From Saprospiraceae bacterium (lineage in GTDB: Bacteria; Bacteroidota; Bacteroidia; Chitinophagales; Saprospiraceae), in contig JAHDGJ010000008.1 of NCBI GenBank assembly GCA_020627705.1, forward strand, positions 112,037-176,036: 64,000 nt of DNA, given 5' to 3'. Of this stretch, positions 1 to 9,490 are shown one piece after another (within the stretch, counting starts at the first letter, position 1; each line of letters begins with the position of its first letter). The notes beneath the pieces were generated by a model, which saw only the letters and a program-made list of their open reading frames with translations, was not told where the DNA came from and ran no database searches. The position numbers and the translations under genes were made by a program.

Positions 1-860
1 TTCAAATCCCTATTATCTGCCGGAATTCTATAGTATCCACCCATGTCTTCAGCTTTCATCATGTCTTCGCGATTGACTAAGGACTCATAAAGTTTTTCTC
101 CATGTCGTGTACCTATGATTTTGATGTCGTTGTCCGCATTATATAATTCTTTTAATGCTTGAGCTAAAACATCAATAGTTGAAGCCGGCGCTTTTTGAAC
201 AAATATGTCTCCAGAATTGGCATTTTCAAAAGCAAACAAAACAAGATCTACGGCATCCTCTAAGGTCATCATAAAACGCGTCATGTTGGGATCCGTAATG
301 GTAATGTCGTTGCCGTTTTGAATTTGAGAAACGAATAGCGGAATAACTGAGCCTCTACTTGCCATCACATTTCCATATCGAGTACCACACAAAATAGTAT
401 CAGAGGACATTCTCGATTTGGAAACCATAACTTTTTCCATTAGCGCCTTACTCATCCCCATCGCATTGATAGGGTAGACTGCCTTGTCGGTACTTAAGAC
501 CACTACTTTTTTGACATTATTGGCTATGGCCGCATCCAGTACATTGTTTGCACCAACAACATTGGTTTTCACTGCTTCCATTGGGAAGAATTCACAAGAA
601 GGTACTTGTTTTAGCGCAGCCGCATGAAACACAAAATCAACCCCTGAAAGCGCGATGTTTATGCTGTTATAATCTCTCACGTCACCAATAAAGTATTTCA
701 CTTTATCGCTCAAAAGTGTTCTTCGCATGTCGTCTTGCTTCTTTTCGTCACGGCTGAAGATTCGAATTTCTTTAATGTCAGATTGTAAAAATCGTTTTAG
801 AACAGCGTTTCCAAAAGAACCTGTTCCGCCTGTAATAAGTAGTGTTTTATTTTTAAACAT
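1..860 (-). CDS. UDP-N-acetylglucosamine 4,6-dehydratase (CapE/FnlA type), 3' end outside window
   Basis: This is the N-terminal 286 residues of an extended SDR that makes a 4-keto-6-deoxy UDP-HexNAc, the first step towards sugars such as L-FucNAc. Translating the minus strand from the ATG at 860 gives the Rossmann motif TGGTGSFG near residue 10. About 115 residues later comes STDKAVYPINAMGMSK, in which the usual YxxxK pair is MxxxK, the form typical of CapE/FnlA dehydratases. The frame stays open to base 1, so the C-terminus is missing only because the window ends. It sits 19 bp downstream of a glycosyltransferase gene in the same polysaccharide locus. Family assignment is firm; the final sugar is unknown because FnlB/FnlC partners are not visible. 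Confidence 0.88.
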   Translation of the reverse strand, partial: MFKNKTLLITGGTGSFGNAVLKRFLQSDIKEIRIFSRDEKKQDDMRRTLLSDKVKYFIGDVRDYNSINIALSGVDFVFHAAALKQVPSCEFFPMEAVKTNVVGANNVLDAAIANNVKKVVVLSTDKAVYPINAMGMSKALMEKVMVSKSRMSSDTILCGTRYGNVMASRGSVIPLFVSQIQNGNDITITDPNMTRFMMTLEDAVDLVLFAFENANSGDIFVQKAPASTIDVLAQALKELYNADNDIKIIGTRHGEKLYESLVNREDMMKAEDMGGYYRIPADNRDL

Positions 861-879
861 GATTTGTTTTTTTGAGCTT

Positions 880-2046
880 TTATGTCAACGATTGAATGGT
901 TTTATTAAAGATTTCAACGCTTCTATCAGGATGGAATACTTCCTTTAGTGTATGTTCTTGATTTGCTTTAAAATCTTGTTGAAATTTTTTGGACAATAAG
1001 TCTTCAATAGTTTTTAATATTTGATTTTCATTTAAACTGTTACATGATTTACCAACAGCATATTGTTTCAAAAAACGTGTAGGTGTAGAATCCTCAGGCC
1101 CATGGAAAAAAACAGGAGTACCGGAAGCGATATAGAATGACATTTTTCCTGGAAAAGCTGTCTTAACAAAATGAGCATGCGCTTTATCCATCCAATAGGG
1201 CAAGTAAGCGATATCCGCTTCATTTACGATTTTGGCTGCCTCTTCCATTGGTTTTAAAGCCAAATAGTTAACCCACTTTCTTTTTTTTGCCCACCTTGAA
1301 ACATTGCCAATACAAGTAACAGTTATTTTTTTTCCTCTCAACTTATACTGATTGCTTTCTATTGAATCAAGAAAAGCGTTCCAGGGTTTGTAGGCGTATA
1401 AGGACCCGGCAAAAACAATGCAAATTTCGTTTTGCTTGGTTTTTTGTCTAAAAGAATGCCAGGTAGATTTTGGAGGACAAAAAACCATAGGCTCAGAAGG
1501 GTGATTGTATTTTTTTGAGTACAGACTACTCATATAATCGCTGACCGTTATGCTTTTTGAACTTGCTTTCATAGCATGATCAAAATTTTTCAACAAATCT
1601 TGATTGGCACTTTTTCCAAGTTTAATGCTTTTGGTCAGATATTCGGGAGAATCCCAAATATGCGAAACCATAGGTATAGAAAGACGACTTTTTAGGTTTG
1701 CTGCGATTTGTATGGTACAATAACTATTAAGAAACACCCAGACGATATCGATCGAATTTTGTTCAATTATTTCGACTATTTGATTGATACAAGGTTTTAT
1801 ATGCTTTGTTTTAAACCTCCAATATTTTAATGAAGATACAACGGGAAGGACCGATGATTTGAATTCATAAAAATATGGATTGTACTTGTAGAGTTCTTTG
1901 GTTTTGTTGGGAGGACTAGGTATTATTGAATATCTATAAATATTGTTATTGGTATATCCGCTAAGCATGGACCCAAGAAATTGTTCTCCAACACCCGTTG
2001 AGCTATAGCCATTAATAATTATTAAAATGTTTTTAGTTTGCTTCAA
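880..2046 (-). CDS. Glycosyltransferase (GT4-like)
   Basis: A 388-residue protein, probably cytosolic, that should transfer a sugar during assembly of the repeat unit. The N-terminus (ILIIINGYSSTGVGEQF) looks like the first strand and glycine loop of a GT-B enzyme, and the C-terminal half has the second Rossmann-like fold (VFAGSLYAYKPW near residue 215). The classical EX7E motif of GT4 is not obvious, so the subfamily is uncertain. The start is a TTG overlapping the TGA stop of the upstream glycosyltransferase (TTGA), which suggests translational coupling. Donor and acceptor cannot be deduced. Confidence 0.75.
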   Translation of the reverse strand: MKQTKNILIIINGYSSTGVGEQFLGSMLSGYTNNNIYRYSIIPSPPNKTKELYKYNPYFYEFKSSVLPVVSSLKYWRFKTKHIKPCINQIVEIIEQNSIDIVWVFLNSYCTIQIAANLKSRLSIPMVSHIWDSPEYLTKSIKLGKSANQDLLKNFDHAMKASSKSITVSDYMSSLYSKKYNHPSEPMVFCPPKSTWHSFRQKTKQNEICIVFAGSLYAYKPWNAFLDSIESNQYKLRGKKITVTCIGNVSRWAKKRKWVNYLALKPMEEAAKIVNEADIAYLPYWMDKAHAHFVKTAFPGKMSFYIASGTPVFFHGPEDSTPTRFLKQYAVGKSCNSLNENQILKTIEDLLSKKFQQDFKANQEHTLKEVFHPDRSVEIFNKTIQSLT

Positions 2047-3230
2047 GATTTGTTTAAAACAGATTTATATATTTCAAATACTTGGGTGGCAATAATTTCT
2101 GGGTTGTTGTTGACTTCAAATTTTTTTCTAGCCTCCTGTCCCAAACGCTGTCTGAGATTTGAATCGTTAGCAAGCTTTAGGATCGCTTCTGTGAGCTGAT
2201 CTGGAGACTGTTCATCGATTAAAATTCCATTTACTTCGTGTTCGATTACATCTTCTACTTTGTCTTTCATAGATAGAATGGATGGGATACCAAAAATTCC
2301 AGCTTCAACAACACTCCGTGGTGGCGCATTTAGGTGCATAGGAGCGATTAGAACGTCTGTGTTTTTTAATATCGAAGAAATATCTGAAATATGACCCAAT
2401 AGTTCAACATTTCGAATTTTGTTATCCTCAATCATTTTAAGGAACACATTTGAATCATTATGTAAAATTCCAAACTTAAGTTTTGTCTTTTTTATCAAAG
2501 ACAAATTTTTTACGTCTATTGGGCTTACTTTTCCTGCGATATTAATTTTTATTCTTTTGTCTTTTTCAAGCTTTTGAGCTGTTTTTAAAATATCAAATAC
2601 ACCTTTGTTCTTTTGTATTGCGGATAATGAGAGAAAATTTAAATTGGTCTTCTCTTTATTAAAAGATTTCTCAGGCTTTATATTTTCAATTGGATTGTAT
2701 ACAATACTGCTTTTGGATATACTTTTTAGCGCATTTTGAACACTACCCGTGATACAAATTAAATGATCACAATATTTTTTTAGTTTTGCAATGGAATAAT
2801 TAGTTACTCTACAGTATTTCGGTTCTGGCATTGTCCTAGCATGAACAACAACAGGATAGCCATTTAATTTACACTGCTTGGCTATGTCTGCCAAACCCCA
2901 TTCATTGCAATGAACTAAATCAGGTTTGATCTCATTTAAAACTTTAATTACTCTGTGTTGGTATAGCTTATTTCTTAAGTTTCTTATGAAATGAAAATAT
3001 CCAAATTTTTGATGGACGATCGGTAAGGTAATTGGGAAAGATCTTTGGCGGAGCGGATATACGTTTGGAGTGATATTGTTTTTAAAATAATCAACAACAG
3101 GTCCTTCAGGGCAAATAATATGAGCCTCAATATTTTTTTTTAACAATTCTAAGATTAAAAGACCTAGACTCTTACTAGAACCACCAAAATAATAAGAATG
3201 ATGTATGTAAACTACTTTCAACTTAGGCAT
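2043..3230 (-). CDS. Glycosyltransferase family 4
   Basis: A 395-residue GT-B glycosyltransferase. Visible features are an N-terminal segment (VVYIHHSYYFGGSSKSL) typical of GT4 acceptor domains and a C-terminal donor domain. The donor domain contains HLNAPPRSVVEAGIFGIPSI around residue 300, carrying the conserved glutamate that binds the nucleotide-sugar. The ATG at 3230 overlaps the end of the deacetylase-like gene by 8 bp, and its stop overlaps the next gene start. It is one of four glycosyltransferases in the locus; the linkage formed is unknown. Confidence 0.85.
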   Translation of the reverse strand: MPKLKVVYIHHSYYFGGSSKSLGLLILELLKKNIEAHIICPEGPVVDYFKNNITPNVYPLRQRSFPITLPIVHQKFGYFHFIRNLRNKLYQHRVIKVLNEIKPDLVHCNEWGLADIAKQCKLNGYPVVVHARTMPEPKYCRVTNYSIAKLKKYCDHLICITGSVQNALKSISKSSIVYNPIENIKPEKSFNKEKTNLNFLSLSAIQKNKGVFDILKTAQKLEKDKRIKINIAGKVSPIDVKNLSLIKKTKLKFGILHNDSNVFLKMIEDNKIRNVELLGHISDISSILKNTDVLIAPMHLNAPPRSVVEAGIFGIPSILSMKDKVEDVIEHEVNGILIDEQSPDQLTEAILKLANDSNLRQRLGQEARKKFEVNNNPEIIATQVFEIYKSVLNKS

Positions 3231-4605
3231 GTAATATTTGATTATAAAGTTCTTTTTTCGGCTCAGTTAACAACTCTGTATTATGCCAAAGAATGGTAAA
3301 ATCTCCAGCATGTTTTTGACAAGAGCGTTTTAGTTTTACAATTTTATCATACGCTTCGGATAGCTCTAAATTCATATACTTTGAATCTAGAGCGGTGACA
3401 TCCATCACAACTAATGGTCTTTGAATTAATTTCAATGATTTTCTATTCTCTAAATCATACATGGGAAACTCATAACACACACCGCAGCGAAAACCGATTT
3501 TATCTGCGTAACCCAAAGTGGTGTCGTACTTAATTTTTAAGTTATCTAGAAATCGAGCGGTTGTAGAAGTTTTCCACCTCAATACATGTTGTCTACTACC
3601 AATATGAGCATAATTAATATTTAATTTTTCCAATTGATTTTTTAAAACATTCAATCCTCTTTTCAACAACTCAGGCGAATTATAAGTCATATATCCGGGA
3701 TGATATCCAATTTCGTGACCTCTTGAATGGATTTTTCCCCATTGATCCGAAACTAAACAATGATCAATAGGCATTCCAGGATCATATTCGTGTGTTTTTA
3801 TGGGGATATAGTAAAATGCTGATTTCGTATTGTTTTTTTCTGACTGATCAATAATCCAGTCTGTCAAATCAAATAAATCAGAATAATTCTTATCGAGAGC
3901 ACTTAATAATCCATTGTAAAAGCGAGAAATACCAAGAGTGATTTTTTTACGCTTTAAAATATCTCCAAGACTTTTTTTTCCAATTGTAGCCAATGATTTA
4001 TTCCAGTAATAAGATGGATGATCAATATCATGACTTGGCAATAGTCTAAATGTTCTTGTTTTTTTAATAAGTTCTGGCCATAAATATTCCATTGCTCTCC
4101 ATAAAAAATCAATGTATTCATTTCCTATAGGTTTCTCAATTAAATCAGTGTCTTGTAAGATTGAATGAGTCGATAAAAATCGTTGATGCTTATCTAGAGA
4201 ATTGGAAACCGCTTCTTCGTATCTAGAGATTAAAAAGAAAATTGTTCCAAATAAATCGAAGTTTAACTTTATTTGATTAGAATCAACTAACTCTATGGGA
4301 TGTTTATTCAATTGAAAAAGAGAAATTGAATTTATTTTTTTGGATTCTAATTCAAGTTGAAAAGGGACTAAATCCAGTTTTGGAATTGAATTAGATTCTA
4401 ACCAATGGTCATTTAGATATTGAAAAACAGAATCACTTAAAAGTAATTTTTTGTCACTACCACTAAGTTCAATCTTTATCTCAGGTCTATCCATTATTTT
4501 CCATTGAATATCAAAACCAAGTATTTCGTCAAGTACCCAAGAAAGAGTATGTTTCTTTTCTTGAATGCCTAATTTAGAGAGGGTGACTTCTAAAACTTGT
4601 TTCAA
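3223..4605 (-). CDS. Polysaccharide deacetylase family protein (DUF7033-type)
   Basis: A 460-residue protein. The second half resembles the NodB/polysaccharide deacetylase fold: SHDIDH near residue 200 fits the metal-binding HD motif, and EIGYHPGY near residue 295 fits the second His motif. The first 180 residues match the extra N-terminal region seen in Bacteroidota capsule-locus deacetylases (DUF7033). It would remove acetyl groups from an N- or O-acetylated polysaccharide, which fits a locus making N-acetylated amino sugars. There is no clear signal peptide, so it probably acts in the cytoplasm. The start is TTG, overlapping the sulfotransferase stop (TTGA). Confidence 0.7.
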   Translation of the reverse strand: MKQVLEVTLSKLGIQEKKHTLSWVLDEILGFDIQWKIMDRPEIKIELSGSDKKLLLSDSVFQYLNDHWLESNSIPKLDLVPFQLELESKKINSISLFQLNKHPIELVDSNQIKLNFDLFGTIFFLISRYEEAVSNSLDKHQRFLSTHSILQDTDLIEKPIGNEYIDFLWRAMEYLWPELIKKTRTFRLLPSHDIDHPSYYWNKSLATIGKKSLGDILKRKKITLGISRFYNGLLSALDKNYSDLFDLTDWIIDQSEKNNTKSAFYYIPIKTHEYDPGMPIDHCLVSDQWGKIHSRGHEIGYHPGYMTYNSPELLKRGLNVLKNQLEKLNINYAHIGSRQHVLRWKTSTTARFLDNLKIKYDTTLGYADKIGFRCGVCYEFPMYDLENRKSLKLIQRPLVVMDVTALDSKYMNLELSEAYDKIVKLKRSCQKHAGDFTILWHNTELLTEPKKELYNQILHA

Positions 4606-5480
4606 GACGTTAGCGACTTGTCAATTTTGTAATTATACCTTTGTAAGGTCTTTCTACCAATCGAATAAAGAAACTCAACATCTTCTTGGGATAATTTTTT
4701 CGAGTTTGTGGAACCAGAACTCGCATTATACTTTTTCCCAAGTATGGCTTCAATCTCTTGTTTCTTCGGTGTTGTTTCTCCTACAAATTGAAAAACATTC
4801 TTGATGGTATGTTCATCAGCAGAAAATAAATCTTCACTTTTGAGCACCATTTTTTTACTCTTTGGTAATTTTTCGAAAAACTCTTGAATCCAATTGTTTG
4901 TCTCTACCCAAGACCAAATATTTTTTTTAGTAGGAGACCATTCATTCCAACTAGACTCTATTTCGTCACCATTTCTTGGATTGATCCTCCAATGATCTAT
5001 GGTGTTTCCGTTATACCATTTTCTTTTTAATCCGCTTTGGACAACTTTTACAGGATTTCTAATGATATGTATAAACTTGGAGTTTGGAAAAACTCGTAAA
5101 AGATGTGGAGCTAGAAAAGTCAAATGAGGACTAGTCTCGATGTAAGCTTTTTGATTTAAGCCCTGAAGACGCCCTCTAGCCATTTGTATGGCTTCATTGA
5201 TAATTGGATTGTTTTTACCACTATTAAGGTTATAAGCTTCTTTACTCAAGCCAAACAAAACGGGTTGGGGTTCATGTTTACAAAGAACATTGGAGTTTAA
5301 CTGAAGAAGTTTTGAAATAGTTTGTGTACCAACTCTACCAGTTGAAAGACACCAAACATATTCTTCAATTTCCGTAAAATCATTAATACCTAATCTAACT
5401 TTTATTCTTTTGAAGTTGTTTATAGGTGGCTCATTACTTAGCCTTTTTAGCACTCTTTCTATTTTATTCGGGGTTCTCAT
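4602..5480 (-). CDS. Sulfotransferase family protein
   Basis: A 292-residue PAPS-dependent sulfotransferase. The 5'-phosphosulfate-binding loop is visible near residue 45 (CLSTGRVGTQTISKLL) and the 3'-phosphate-binding region further on (HIIRNPVKVVQSGLKRKW). The ATG at 5480 overlaps the TAA of the upstream FkbM gene (TAATG). An upstream TTG at 5489 is in frame but less likely. The same locus encodes CysC, CysD and CysN, which supply the PAPS donor, so the substrate is probably the polysaccharide or its lipid-linked repeat unit. The substrate assignment is inference. Confidence 0.82.
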   Translation of the reverse strand: MRTPNKIERVLKRLSNEPPINNFKRIKVRLGINDFTEIEEYVWCLSTGRVGTQTISKLLQLNSNVLCKHEPQPVLFGLSKEAYNLNSGKNNPIINEAIQMARGRLQGLNQKAYIETSPHLTFLAPHLLRVFPNSKFIHIIRNPVKVVQSGLKRKWYNGNTIDHWRINPRNGDEIESSWNEWSPTKKNIWSWVETNNWIQEFFEKLPKSKKMVLKSEDLFSADEHTIKNVFQFVGETTPKKQEIEAILGKKYNASSGSTNSKKLSQEDVEFLYSIGRKTLQRYNYKIDKSLTS

Positions 5481-6481
5481 TAGAGCCAAGCGATCGTTAA
5501 GTGGCCACGAGTTGTGACATAATTATACCCTAATTCGGAAAGTATTGATTCGATAAGGGTTGAGCGCAATACACCATTTGTTGGATACCATCCGGGAGCC
5601 ACTATTCTTTTCGGGAGGTTGGATTTTTTCATTTTTTTCAACCCCTCCAAGGCTTCAACTTCAGCCCCATTTACGGTTAATGAGACGAAGTCTGCAGGTT
5701 GACCCAGTTCTCGAGTTAAGCTTTTTATGGATACAGTTGGAACATCAATTGTGTTTGTGCCTTTCACAACACTATTGTCGATAGCATTTCCTTGCCTGTG
5801 AGTTAGATTAAAAGTAATAAACTCTTTTTCGGTATGCCAAATTGCCGCAAACTTTACGATAACATTATCAAATGAGTTAAGGTTCATTTGCTTTTTAATA
5901 ACTAAGGAATTGTGTTTAGAGGCTTCGACACAAATCAGTTTGCCCTCTGGTCCAATTTTTTCCCTTAGTTTGGTTGCCCCATGTCCTAAGAAGCTTCCAA
6001 TATCCATACATTTCCAACCGAGTTGGGGTTTAAAAATTTCCTCAATAGATTTTTTTTCTGTATCCGAAAGTTGTTCCTCTTCTTGAATAAAGTTGACATG
6101 TTGTGGATGAAATAGTTGTCTCTCATTTTTAGGGATATTCATTTGTAACGTGGCTACATCTGCATGAGGATAAATATATCGTGTAACTGTATCAAGAAGG
6201 ATCTTAACGAAGGAAGAATCTAAATTAAATTTTGAGGCGGTTTGTTGAAAAACTTTTGATTCTGCAGGACTCGCTTTATGTCCAATTAATTTGATATTAT
6301 TTGAGAGGGTGATCATTCTCATATCAACAGAATTTATTTTTATTTTTTCACCCGATCTAACTTCAAAGCCTTCTAATGATTTTTGAAGCGTTTGAATTCT
6401 CTTTTTAAAAAACAAATTATTAGTCCAACTTGGGGCATACTTCCCTATTAATGATAGAAACAAGGATTTTAAATATTTCAT
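5480..6481 (-). CDS. FkbM family methyltransferase
   Basis: A 333-residue SAM-dependent methyltransferase. Motif I (CMDIGSFLGHGATKL) lies near residue 158, followed by LICVEAS, whose acidic residue would bind the SAM ribose, and then the FkbM-type C-terminal region (VSIKSLTREL, NGAEVEALEGL). The N-terminal 150 residues are not part of the core fold and may be family-specific. Enzymes of this family O-methylate sugars in surface polysaccharide loci. The ATG overlaps the TAA of the acyltransferase gene by 4 bp. The target hydroxyl is unknown. Confidence 0.82.
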   Translation of the reverse strand: MKYLKSLFLSLIGKYAPSWTNNLFFKKRIQTLQKSLEGFEVRSGEKIKINSVDMRMITLSNNIKLIGHKASPAESKVFQQTASKFNLDSSFVKILLDTVTRYIYPHADVATLQMNIPKNERQLFHPQHVNFIQEEEQLSDTEKKSIEEIFKPQLGWKCMDIGSFLGHGATKLREKIGPEGKLICVEASKHNSLVIKKQMNLNSFDNVIVKFAAIWHTEKEFITFNLTHRQGNAIDNSVVKGTNTIDVPTVSIKSLTRELGQPADFVSLTVNGAEVEALEGLKKMKKSNLPKRIVAPGWYPTNGVLRSTLIESILSELGYNYVTTRGHLTIAWL

Positions 6482-7056
6482 TTTATAAGTTTTCCACCTA
6501 CACCACCAAAACTTTTACTTGCCTTTAATCTTTGATAGAGCTGTGTGTCTCTTTTTGATATCTCTTTAATAATGTGTTCTTCTCCTATTATTTTTAAAGG
6601 TGGAACATCTTTAACAAGAACTGTTCCTGCCGCAATAATTGCTCCTTCACCTATTGTAACTCCTGGCAAGATAGTTACACAAGCACCTATCCAAACATTA
6701 TCTTCTATAACCACTTTCTTTTTAATAACAGTGTTGTCATAAGGTAATGCTTTTCCCCTATAGTTATGTGAAGAGGTATACAAGGTTAGCCTTGGTCCAA
6801 TGTGCACATTGTTTCCGATTTCGAGACCACCTGAACCCTGTATAACTGAGTATTTGTTTATATGGACATTATTTTTTATTTCAATCGATTTCCTTCCCGT
6901 TATATGACAAGGCAAATAAATCTTTAATCCTTTTCCACAGGATAATAAATCATCGCTAATGACTTGTGACATTAGAGAAATATAATACGGATAAAGCTTG
7001 TTTTTAAATTTTTTAAACAATTGTATTAAAAATACTAATAGAGGTTTTAATAGCAT
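6478..7056 (-). CDS. Acyltransferase with left-handed beta-helix (hexapeptide repeats)
   Basis: A 192-residue hexapeptide-repeat O-acyltransferase related to the WbbJ/CysE/maltose acetyltransferase group. From about residue 60 the sequence shows I/V-G-x-x repeats (IGNNVHIGPRLTLYTSSHNY, VIEDNVWIGACVTILPGVTIGEGAIIAAGTVLVKDV), and the His of SSHNY is the likely catalytic base. A hydrophobic N-terminus precedes the helix. It probably acetylates a sugar of the repeat unit. It starts with ATG at 7056, directly abutting the stop of the flippase gene, consistent with one transcript. Confidence 0.85.
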   Translation of the reverse strand: MLLKPLLVFLIQLFKKFKNKLYPYYISLMSQVISDDLLSCGKGLKIYLPCHITGRKSIEIKNNVHINKYSVIQGSGGLEIGNNVHIGPRLTLYTSSHNYRGKALPYDNTVIKKKVVIEDNVWIGACVTILPGVTIGEGAIIAAGTVLVKDVPPLKIIGEEHIIKEISKRDTQLYQRLKASKSFGGVGGKLIK

Positions 7057-8577
7057 TTAAGTCAACTTGGTTTGAATATATTGTTTTAATAAAGTTCTAT
7101 CTGATTGATCAAAACCCAAATACCAGAGAACTGTAAAGCAGATCAAACAACTTAAAAAGCCCAAAATTACTGCCCTTACTAACCCAGGGGCAAGAAATAA
7201 GAATACTACATAAACCATAATTAGGTTTAAACTAAGGATTAAAAAGCTTGGCAAAAGAGTATATCTAAACCAAGAAGATACCGAAAGATTTAATTTTTTC
7301 GAAACCCAAAAAGGTTGCCAAAAGCTTGTTGCAAGGATTAAGCCAATAAGTTCACCAACAGGAAGTAGCCAGGGATTTGTTAATTTGGAACAGGCATACA
7401 TTGAGGCAATTGTAATTCCGGCAATAACAAGTGTTTGATTTATAAAAGTTAACCAACCAATGTTTCCATTCGCATGAAGAGCCATGGCATGTCCTTTACT
7501 GATCATTGTAACAACTAGTGAAACTACAAGGAGTTGAGAAAACAGAACAGCATTTTCAGGCAACTCTGTTCGTAACCAAAAGTGCAAAATAGTTTTGGTT
7601 TCAAAAACAAGAGGAATAACTATAGGGAAAACTACGGCAATTCCTATAATGCTGCTAAGTGGTATAAGTCTTTCAATATAAGTTTTGTTACCTGATCCAG
7701 TATTTGCATTCATAGCAGGCTGAATAACTGGAGATATTAAACCGACAAACTGTGCAACTAGGTTAGAAAGCCTTATTCCTATTCCATTTGCTGCGGTTAC
7801 AATATTACCAAAGTATACATTGAGAATTACGGAAACTCCGTTTCTTCTAATTTGACCTCCAATTCCTCCAATTAGTGCTAAGGAAGCATATCTGAAAATT
7901 GATTTTGTTGTATCCCAACAGAACAAGTTCATTAAAGGTCTAGCTTGAGGAAATCTTTTTATAGCTATTAAAGCAGTAGCTAATTGAAGAATAATGAATG
8001 CAACCAGATTCATGACTACAAAAAACACTAGTTTATCAGTTTTCCAGTAGATCAATAGTATTGCACTAATAAAAACTAGGATTTTATTGGCCAATTGTAG
8101 ATATGCAATTGTTTTTAAGTGTTGATGGGCTCTTAGGATACCACCATATGTACTAGTTACAATTCCTATAGAGAATTGTATAAATGTAAGAATAAGGCAT
8201 ATTCTAGTTGTTTTTTCATACCCCACTGGTATTGTCAGTGTATCAACAATAACATGAGAAAACAAAAATCCAGCAAAAAAAACAAGAATACCAGAAATTA
8301 ATTGGATATAAAACGAGGAGGAAAAAGCAATTTGGAGTTTATTCGAATCACTTTCTCCCACACGTATTCCTAATTCTCGAGCAATGCTTAATTGGAGAAT
8401 ATTTGTAAACATGGTAAGAAGCATCCCAGATGCACCTAATGTAGTAAACAACCCGAATAATTCCAGCCCTAGTTGATTGACCAGAATTCGAGTTAGAAAA
8501 AAACCTATTAAAATAAAAGCTAGAACTCGAATTCCAGTGATTACGAAATTTGAAATAAGGAGTTCTGTTTGTTTCAA
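7057..8577 (-). CDS. Oligosaccharide flippase (Wzx-like), second copy in locus
   Basis: A 506-residue polytopic membrane protein of the MOP/polysaccharide-transport superfamily with about 12-14 hydrophobic segments spread over its full length. It starts with the typical cytosolic N-terminus followed by a first helix (FVITGIRVLAFILIGFFLTR). Members flip undecaprenyl-linked repeat units across the inner membrane. The start is a TTG at 8577. A different Wzx-like protein is encoded at 15598-16896, so the locus carries two flippases of different length and low obvious similarity. Confidence 0.82.
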   Translation of the reverse strand: MKQTELLISNFVITGIRVLAFILIGFFLTRILVNQLGLELFGLFTTLGASGMLLTMFTNILQLSIARELGIRVGESDSNKLQIAFSSSFYIQLISGILVFFAGFLFSHVIVDTLTIPVGYEKTTRICLILTFIQFSIGIVTSTYGGILRAHQHLKTIAYLQLANKILVFISAILLIYWKTDKLVFFVVMNLVAFIILQLATALIAIKRFPQARPLMNLFCWDTTKSIFRYASLALIGGIGGQIRRNGVSVILNVYFGNIVTAANGIGIRLSNLVAQFVGLISPVIQPAMNANTGSGNKTYIERLIPLSSIIGIAVVFPIVIPLVFETKTILHFWLRTELPENAVLFSQLLVVSLVVTMISKGHAMALHANGNIGWLTFINQTLVIAGITIASMYACSKLTNPWLLPVGELIGLILATSFWQPFWVSKKLNLSVSSWFRYTLLPSFLILSLNLIMVYVVFLFLAPGLVRAVILGFLSCLICFTVLWYLGFDQSDRTLLKQYIQTKLT

Positions 8578-8593
8578 ATCAGTTTTAGATTGA

Positions 8594-9490
8594 TTAATTC
8601 AAATAATTCCTTATATCCTTGACAATTTCAATTGCTTTTCTGGCCTCCCCAATTCTAAAGCCGCCGCCATCAAGAATATCTTGATAACTTTTGGTATGTA
8701 GTTCAGTAAAGCCTCCACTAAATTCAAATTCTTCATCACCGATATGTATCGCTCGATAAGTTCTTGCGCCAGTGGCTCTTATGTGTTCTGGAATTTCGGT
8801 GTAATCCACACTTAAAACCCAATCGACATCTCCTCTTTCCAAAATCAGATTTCCCGAGGCGATGGATTTTTCATGTCGAGTTACATGATTTTCTTGAACA
8901 TCCCCAAAGATCCATGTCAGCATGTCAAAAAAGTGTACTCCAATATTTGTTGCGATTCCACCAGATTTGCCAAGATTTCCTTTCCAACTATGATGATACC
9001 ATTTGCCTCTAGAGGTATAGTATTTGAGCTTAATAGTATGCCTCTTATTCGGTTCCGCTAAGATTCTTTTACGAAGTGCGATGACACTTTCGTGCAGTCT
9101 TAGTTGAAGAATATTATAAACATTCCCTGGGTATTCAGCCTCTAGTTCTTGGAGTGCATCTATGTTCCAAGGATTTAGCACTATGGGTTTTTCGCAGATT
9201 ACATCTGCACCCAACCTTAAGCCAAATCTAATGTGGGCATCATGGAGGTAATTTGGACTACAAATGCTTACGTAATCGATTTTTGTTCCAGAGCGTTTCA
9301 ACTTTTCTAAATGTCTATCAAACCGTTCGAATTCGGTAAAAAAATCTGCTTCAGGAAAATAGCTGTCAATGATTCCGACAGAATCGTTTGGATCAAGCGC
9401 GGCAATCAAATTATTTCCCGTCTCTTTAATGGCTTTCATATGACGGGGTGCGATATATCCAGCAGCTCCAATTAATACAAAATTCTTCAT
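8594..9490 (-). CDS. wlbA: UDP-N-acetyl-2-amino-2-deoxyglucuronate 3-dehydrogenase (WlbA/WbpB)
   Basis: A 298-residue Gfo/Idh/MocA-family oxidoreductase. The N-terminal dinucleotide-binding loop (VLIGAAGYIAPRHMKAIKETG) is the form seen in WlbA/WbpB, and the EKP motif (CEKPIVLNPWN, near residue 95) supplies the active-site lysine. The enzyme oxidises C3 of UDP-GlcNAcA before transamination. Its neighbours provide the preceding (WbpA) and following (WbpE, WbpD) steps, which makes this assignment strong. The ATG overlaps the wbpD TGA (ATGA), so the two are translationally coupled. Confidence 0.9.
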   Translation of the reverse strand: MKNFVLIGAAGYIAPRHMKAIKETGNNLIAALDPNDSVGIIDSYFPEADFFTEFERFDRHLEKLKRSGTKIDYVSICSPNYLHDAHIRFGLRLGADVICEKPIVLNPWNIDALQELEAEYPGNVYNILQLRLHESVIALRKRILAEPNKRHTIKLKYYTSRGKWYHHSWKGNLGKSGGIATNIGVHFFDMLTWIFGDVQENHVTRHEKSIASGNLILERGDVDWVLSVDYTEIPEHIRATGARTYRAIHIGDEEFEFSGGFTELHTKSYQDILDGGGFRIGEARKAIEIVKDIRNYLN